Origin: Lactiplantibacillus songbeiensis
GTDB lineage: Bacteria > Bacillota > Bacilli > Lactobacillales > Lactobacillaceae
DNA: 38,382 bases
Assembly: GCF_005405125.1 (NCBI RefSeq)
Contig: NZ_BJDL01000005.1
Coordinates: 1-38,382 of the forward strand
Direction: 5' to 3'
Shown: one piece after another, positions 34,599 through 38,382 of the stretch
Position numbering within the stretch: position 1 is the stretch's first letter
How the letters are laid out: each line of letters begins with the position of its first letter
Notes under the pieces: generated by a model
Told to the model about the DNA's origin: nothing
Databases searched by the model: none
Seen by the model: the letters and a program-made list of their open reading frames with translations, nothing else
Position numbers and translations under genes: made by a program

Positions 34599-35027
34599 GT
34601 GTTTTCAACCTTTAGGTTTTAAATAAAACTGAAGTTATTCATTGGTAAAGCGATGATAAGATCTCAGGCTTGTTTATATAAATGATGTTTACGCTTGAAT
34701 AGTAAGAATTTAAGAACAAACAGGTGGTAGTTTGGTTAATGATTATGGAATTTATAATGTAACTGGTTAATTCGTACAGTTTACAGCTTGTCTATAATGT
34801 GTTTTTTATTATTGTAACCATAAATTTAATTTTTAAATATTCATTGTAACACTTGAAAAACATACGTATACTACATCAGGTAGTTACGAATGTAATTGCA
34901 TTTATTCAATTTTCTTGCAAGAAAGTTATTTTAATATTATTTTGAATGAAAATTATTTCAATAATGCGCAAGGGATAAGTGACGGATATAAAGCGCAAAA
35001 ACCGCAACAATCTATTTTGCTGTTGAT
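34599..35027. other. AT-rich gap with gene remnants
   Basis: No complete gene. At about 34714-34785 a frame reads GGSLVNDYGIYNVTG, TAA, FVQFTACL, which resembles the remnant at 32431-32595 and suggests surface-protein debris on both sides of the insertion sequence. From about 34850 a frame open to 35037 (ENYFNNAQGISDGYKAQKPQQS near its end) runs into the 5' side of the next gene in a different frame. It could be a frameshifted beginning of that gene or chance. Confidence 0.4.
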
Positions 35028-36011
35028 ATGGATATTGAAGATGGAAATATACCAGGTACGGTTATTCCTTACATTACTGGCGTAGCTGTTAGCTGTACGC
35101 AATATAAAATTGGTATATACGGTACTAGAAATGTCTGTACCAAGGCAACTGAAACAGGTGTAGTTTCAACCTGCTTTGTTTCTGATATGTCTACTGGTTA
35201 TTCGGGTAACTTAGGTTTCAAAATGCCAAAAAATTGGGCATTTGACCAATTTGTCGAATATAACCTTACTGCCGATATGGGAATTGACCAAGTCGCTGCT
35301 TCAGGTCGCGATGAGGGAACATCGGAGTTTGAGGCTTGTGACATTACACCCGCTAGTATCATGGGAGATATAGTTAACAGTGTTCCAGCGCTGGCTATCT
35401 TTGCTCAGACTAATTTTACTCTTGAAATGAGAAAGGATATTTATACGCCAATTGCAGATTATCATTTGAAGTGGTCAGATAAAATTACCGTTGGTGATGA
35501 CAAGAAATTGGGAAAAGTTGATATTACGAATGGCAGGATTACTACTAGTTTAAACGCGCCCCTTCAACATTTTCCAAATGTTTTTAAACAGAAAGACTCC
35601 GATGATGCCGAAACTCTATTCAATGAATTAGCGCCAGCAATAGATAACGGATTTATTAAAGTTGGACCAGTGGCAAAAGATGGACGCATTGGTATTAAGA
35701 TGATTATTAGTGCGAAACAAGAATCTTGTGATAATTCCACTATTAAGATTTCAGTTGAAATAGAGATTTATTGGAATGTCGGAGGACTACCAATGGAAGC
35801 ACCACAGGAAGTAGAAATCTATAATGACATCGAAAATATTCAACGTCACATAGTATCAAATCCAGATCCTGATTTAGTTTATGTGATTGTGTTGGGGCTT
35901 GCAATAGTTGGTGTTTTAGCAATTGGCTTTTCTACCGCTCCAGGAACGGGAGGGACAAGTGCTAGTGCAGCATTATTATTAGTGTCTGGAATGGCTTCGA
36001 CTCTCAAATAA
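35028..36011 (+). CDS. Unrecognised protein with hydrophobic C-terminal tail, possibly 5'-truncated
   Basis: 327 codons from the ATG at 35028, but there is no ribosome site in front of it. The frame is open a further 12 codons upstream to a TAA, without another ATG, GTG or TTG. So the true 5' end is uncertain: the gene may be truncated or frameshifted. The body is polar and acidic with five Cys (SCTQYK, NVCTK, STCFVS, EACD, ESCDN), probably a folded beta-rich domain. A hydrophobic, Gly/Ala-rich end (about 282-324, VYVIVLGLAIVGVLAIGF and SASAALLLVSG) could span the membrane once or twice. No signal peptide is left. I do not recognise the family. AT-rich codon use sets it apart from the left part of the window. 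Confidence 0.55.
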   Translation: MDIEDGNIPGTVIPYITGVAVSCTQYKIGIYGTRNVCTKATETGVVSTCFVSDMSTGYSGNLGFKMPKNWAFDQFVEYNLTADMGIDQVAASGRDEGTSEFEACDITPASIMGDIVNSVPALAIFAQTNFTLEMRKDIYTPIADYHLKWSDKITVGDDKKLGKVDITNGRITTSLNAPLQHFPNVFKQKDSDDAETLFNELAPAIDNGFIKVGPVAKDGRIGIKMIISAKQESCDNSTIKISVEIEIYWNVGGLPMEAPQEVEIYNDIENIQRHIVSNPDPDLVYVIVLGLAIVGVLAIGFSTAPGTGGTSASAALLLVSGMASTLK

Positions 36012-36075
36012 GGTATAGCTGAATAAATATTTGCTGGGAAAATTAATAATTTTGTTTAATTAAAGGTTAACAAAT

Positions 36076-36104
36076 GGGGTGGTTGTTAAGACCATCCTTT
36101 TTTA
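36076..36104 (+). terminator. Rho-independent terminator
   Basis: GGGTGGT-tgttaag-ACCATCC followed by T6, 65 bp after the preceding stop. Confidence 0.75.
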
Positions 36105-36162
36105 TATATGTAATCCGACTTAATTTAGGTACACTGAGTTTATAGGTATCAAATAAAAATGA

Positions 36163-36729
36163 ATGGTGGTCAGTAAAACAATGACATTTTACCCGAGCAG
36201 CTTGCTGTTTAATTTTTTTGATCATGAAGACCTTAATTATCTGGTAACGTTGTTTACTTTTCTGACAATTTGCAGGGTGTTTGTAGTTATTATAGACAGG
36301 TACTTTAAAAGACAAGTTAAATTATATGTTTCCAAACATATTTTTAAAAAGGTTAGTTACACAGATAAGATGTTAAATAAAGTAAGTAAGTTTTTTCGAA
36401 TGTTAGAAATTATGGTAATGATTACAACAACTCTGTCAATTTATGAGCAATCTGAAATTTTTGCAATGTTAACACAATTGATATTTACTATTGCTCTGTT
36501 TTTAAAATTGTTTACCCAGATGAAGCGAAATTGGATTTGGAAAAAGTTGAAAAAGGTAATCAATAAAGAATTTGAAAAGTCGAGCCAGCAAATTGATGCA
36601 GTTAATAAGCTTTATCGACTACTTATAATTCAAACGATAATCGAAGATATTTTTATAATACCGATATATCTGTGTATCATGGAATTTGTAGGTTTATTTC
36701 CCTATCTGCTTTCAGATCGGGGATTTTAA
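36163..36729 (+). CDS. Small polytopic membrane protein, unrecognised
   Basis: 188 codons from ATG 36163; ATG 36181 with GGTGG upstream is an equally good start. Hydrophobic segments lie at about 24-45 (YLVTLFTFLTICRVFVVIID), 78-100, 104-122 and 153-180, separated by Lys-rich loops (VSKHIFKKVSYTDKMLNKVSK, MKRNWIWKKLKK). That gives probably four membrane spans. It is very AT-rich with no known motif. Small basic polytopic proteins next to a bacteriocin-like gene are sometimes immunity proteins, but the helveticin-like gene is on the other strand and about 300 bp away, so this is only a thought. Confidence 0.6.
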   Translation: MVVSKTMTFYPSSLLFNFFDHEDLNYLVTLFTFLTICRVFVVIIDRYFKRQVKLYVSKHIFKKVSYTDKMLNKVSKFFRMLEIMVMITTTLSIYEQSEIFAMLTQLIFTIALFLKLFTQMKRNWIWKKLKKVINKEFEKSSQQIDAVNKLYRLLIIQTIIEDIFIIPIYLCIMEFVGLFPYLLSDRGF

Positions 36730-36796
36730 TAAAAAAGACATAAGATAATTCATAAGAAAGCAGGAATTAATTTATATTTATGTCAATATAATATGC

Positions 36797-36910
36797 ATGA
36801 AGCTAGAAGCCGTTAATTACTTTGTAGGTAAGACTTTGTTAGTGAATATGATAATCTTGAATGCAGTGTTAGGACGGATTGAAAATCAACCGGAACCGTG
36901 GAGACTGTAA
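36797..36910 (+). CDS. Possible 37-aa small protein
   Basis: ATG 36797 to TAA 36908-36910 encodes MKLEAVNYFVGKTLLVNMII and 17 more residues ending PEPWRL. A perfect TATAAT lies at 36787-36792, too close for a leader, and no ribosome site is seen. The peptide is amphipathic with one short hydrophobic run. It could be a remnant of a larger gene. The rest of 36730-37035 holds only the terminator of the helveticin-like gene. Confidence 0.2.
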   Translation: MKLEAVNYFVGKTLLVNMIILNAVLGRIENQPEPWRL

Positions 36911-36951
36911 GTTGAAAGCCCTTAATCTAGATGATACCTGTAGCACACATA

Positions 36952-36995
36952 AAAAGATCAGTAATGCCCTTAAGAAAGAATATTACTGATCTTTT
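36952..36995. terminator. Bidirectional terminator
   Basis: AAAAGATCAGTAAT and ATTACTGATCTTTT, 14-bp arms, 41 bp beyond the stop of the helveticin-like gene on the minus strand. Confidence 0.85.
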
Positions 36996-37035
36996 GAACC
37001 GTATCTCTTTTAGTCTCTAGGAAACGTACCAGTTT

Positions 37036-38175
37036 TTAGAATGCACTCTTAGGTACTCTAAAAACAAGTTGGGCCACAGCATTTGAACTACTTTTATGGA
37101 AATGCTGGCTGACATAAATGAAATCACCCTTTAGTTGGATGCCTTCGACTTCGTTGTCATTTTTTCTATTTGCAAATTGAGGGTATGACAACGCAACGAT
37201 GACACTTGGTGTCCCGTGTCCCCAGTAATACTTGCCAATTTTAGGTATTTGAGACTGGGAACCACTGGAAATGTAGATTGCTTGACCATCGGAAAATTCA
37301 AATCCTTGGAAAGATACACCGTTAGGCACTGACCATTGACCATTGGTAAACTGGGCCTGGCCTTTACATGCCTCACGTACTCGAAGATCGTCACAACCAA
37401 CCCATTTAGAAGCTTGATTTTCTTTGCTATCCAGAATCGTATTTAGGGTATTGACGTTGTAGTATGAAAATTGGATGCCTGCTGCGGTGTTTTTCATCCA
37501 AATCATCAGAAAGTGTGAGTCACTGGAGAGCGCAGCTTCAACACGGTAAACCTTTCCGTAAGGTTTACCGGTTTTATTAGCTGAATCAATACCGGCTAAG
37601 CGTGGAATGTCAGTATAGCTGTTGATGGTGGTATTATCCCTGAATTGAAGTCGCCCGATTTGAATTTCCCAGTTGAAATCACCTTTTTCTAAGCCTTTAA
37701 CCGCTAAATTTGTTGCTTTACAGACGACCCAAAAGTAATCTTTTCCTTTATGGGAGAAGTATTGTAGTGTTTGACCATGACCGAAATTGTATAGCGTCAT
37801 TGTTGAAACGCGAGTCGCAGTCTTTTTTTCTTTATCCATTCTGCACTTAGACAAAAGTTGTTTAGCGTCACCTTTGACAAACTGCAAAGCGTAAGCGTTG
37901 GTTGTGCCAATATAAATAGATTGGACAACGTTACTGTTAGGAAGACCAATAAAAGTAAGCTCTAGGTCGGCATTGACATTTTTGGGGGTGACTTTGGGTT
38001 GGATAGCCTCTTCAGTTGGTTCGCTAGACTTAAGTGCTTCTGGATGCTGCGTCATGAATTTATTGTAGGCAGCTTCTGTTTCAAAGTTCTCAGAAGTAAG
38101 AACAATCTCTTCAGCGGATACTAAACCGGGGCCATCGTCCATATCTAATGATTTTTTATCGTCTTCATTATTCAT
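37036..38175 (-). CDS. Helveticin J-like class III bacteriocin family protein
   Basis: A 379-aa protein, ATG 38175 (complement) after AGAGGAG. Residues from about 65 to the end follow helveticin J in order: the RLAGID / EAALSSDSHFLMIWMKN segment, YYNVNTLNTILDSKEN, GQAIYISSGSQSQIPKI and VEGIQLKGDFIYVSQHFHKSS match its RLSYLN / EAAVSPDYTKFLIATVEN, IYNLDTINEKLDEK, IYISSQKAP and VESIQIIGENHCYLTVAYHSK. The family is predicted to be a beta-propeller-like fold. About 65 acidic residues precede it (NNEDDKKSLDMDDGPG, Glu-rich to residue 60) that helveticin J lacks. There is no signal peptide, as in helveticin J. An antibacterial role is known for helveticin J; for this homologue it is inferred. No immunity or export gene is obvious. 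Confidence 0.85.
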   Translation of the reverse strand: MNNEDDKKSLDMDDGPGLVSAEEIVLTSENFETEAAYNKFMTQHPEALKSSEPTEEAIQPKVTPKNVNADLELTFIGLPNSNVVQSIYIGTTNAYALQFVKGDAKQLLSKCRMDKEKKTATRVSTMTLYNFGHGQTLQYFSHKGKDYFWVVCKATNLAVKGLEKGDFNWEIQIGRLQFRDNTTINSYTDIPRLAGIDSANKTGKPYGKVYRVEAALSSDSHFLMIWMKNTAAGIQFSYYNVNTLNTILDSKENQASKWVGCDDLRVREACKGQAQFTNGQWSVPNGVSFQGFEFSDGQAIYISSGSQSQIPKIGKYYWGHGTPSVIVALSYPQFANRKNDNEVEGIQLKGDFIYVSQHFHKSSSNAVAQLVFRVPKSAF

Positions 38176-38382
38176 ATTTATTAACTCCTCTCTTATGCGT
38201 GAAAATTGTAATAAATGTTGATATCAACGCCTTTATAGTAATCGGAATCAAGAGAAAAACAAGCGCAAAAATATAATGTTTTTATTATTGTAAAAATATA
38301 AAATACCTCGATTTAAAATTGAAGTGCAACACCTGCTCTACTAGACCAGTTCTTTATTCAGACTAGTCAAAAAGGCCATGAA

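Overview
The window looks like chromosomal DNA of a lactic acid bacterium of the Lactiplantibacillus plantarum group. The clues are moderate GC in most genes, strong GGAGG-type ribosome binding sites, a typical Firmicute T-box leader, a consensus cre site, PepI/OppA/GlpF/YhgE-type genes and a helveticin J-like protein. The species is inferred from gene style, not from a marker gene. No rRNA, tRNA or CRISPR array was seen.

Layout. (1) 1-7224: the 3' part of a giant surface protein made of Asp-Ser/Asp-Thr dipeptides. It is followed by a tight operon of one unrecognised 542-aa protein and two paralogous TarM/SdgB/GtfA-like glycosyltransferases. The likely logic is a surface glycoprotein with its own O-glycosylation machinery. 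(2) 7225-21894: an assortment of cell-envelope and nutrition genes. These are a YhgE/Pip-like protein with long heptad repeats, an AbrB-like small protein, a glycerol facilitator with a cre site, a secreted GW/SH3-like protein, a T-box controlled prolyl aminopeptidase plus orphan peptide-binding lipoprotein, an HxlR-like regulator, an anchored SGNH hydrolase, an M20 dipeptidase and an EamA transporter. (3) 21895-31275, minus strand: a duplicated exopolysaccharide-type module. It has two BcsA-like synthases with C-terminal PilZ domains, each paired with a large polytopic GT-C-like protein, and one polyprenyl-phosphate glycosyltransferase/GtrA fusion at the head of the first module. (4) 31567-38382: an AT-rich accessory end with an ArsC-type reductase, a small secreted protein, a decayed IS4-type element, two unrecognised proteins, gene remnants and a helveticin J-like protein with an acidic N-terminal extension.

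The most unusual signal lies between genes. About seven copies, plus two half-copies, of a ~150-bp structured repeat superfamily (positions 7261, 7484, 17843, 18829, 19010, 21449, 21650, 27090, 27387) share a 12-nt loop (CCAAAGNNCGGT) and a CGACAC motif. The stems around them differ between copies but stay paired, which is the signature of selection on structure. One half-copy has become the coding sequence for the C-terminus of a membrane protein.

All functions are read from sequence motifs and recall of families. No database search was run.
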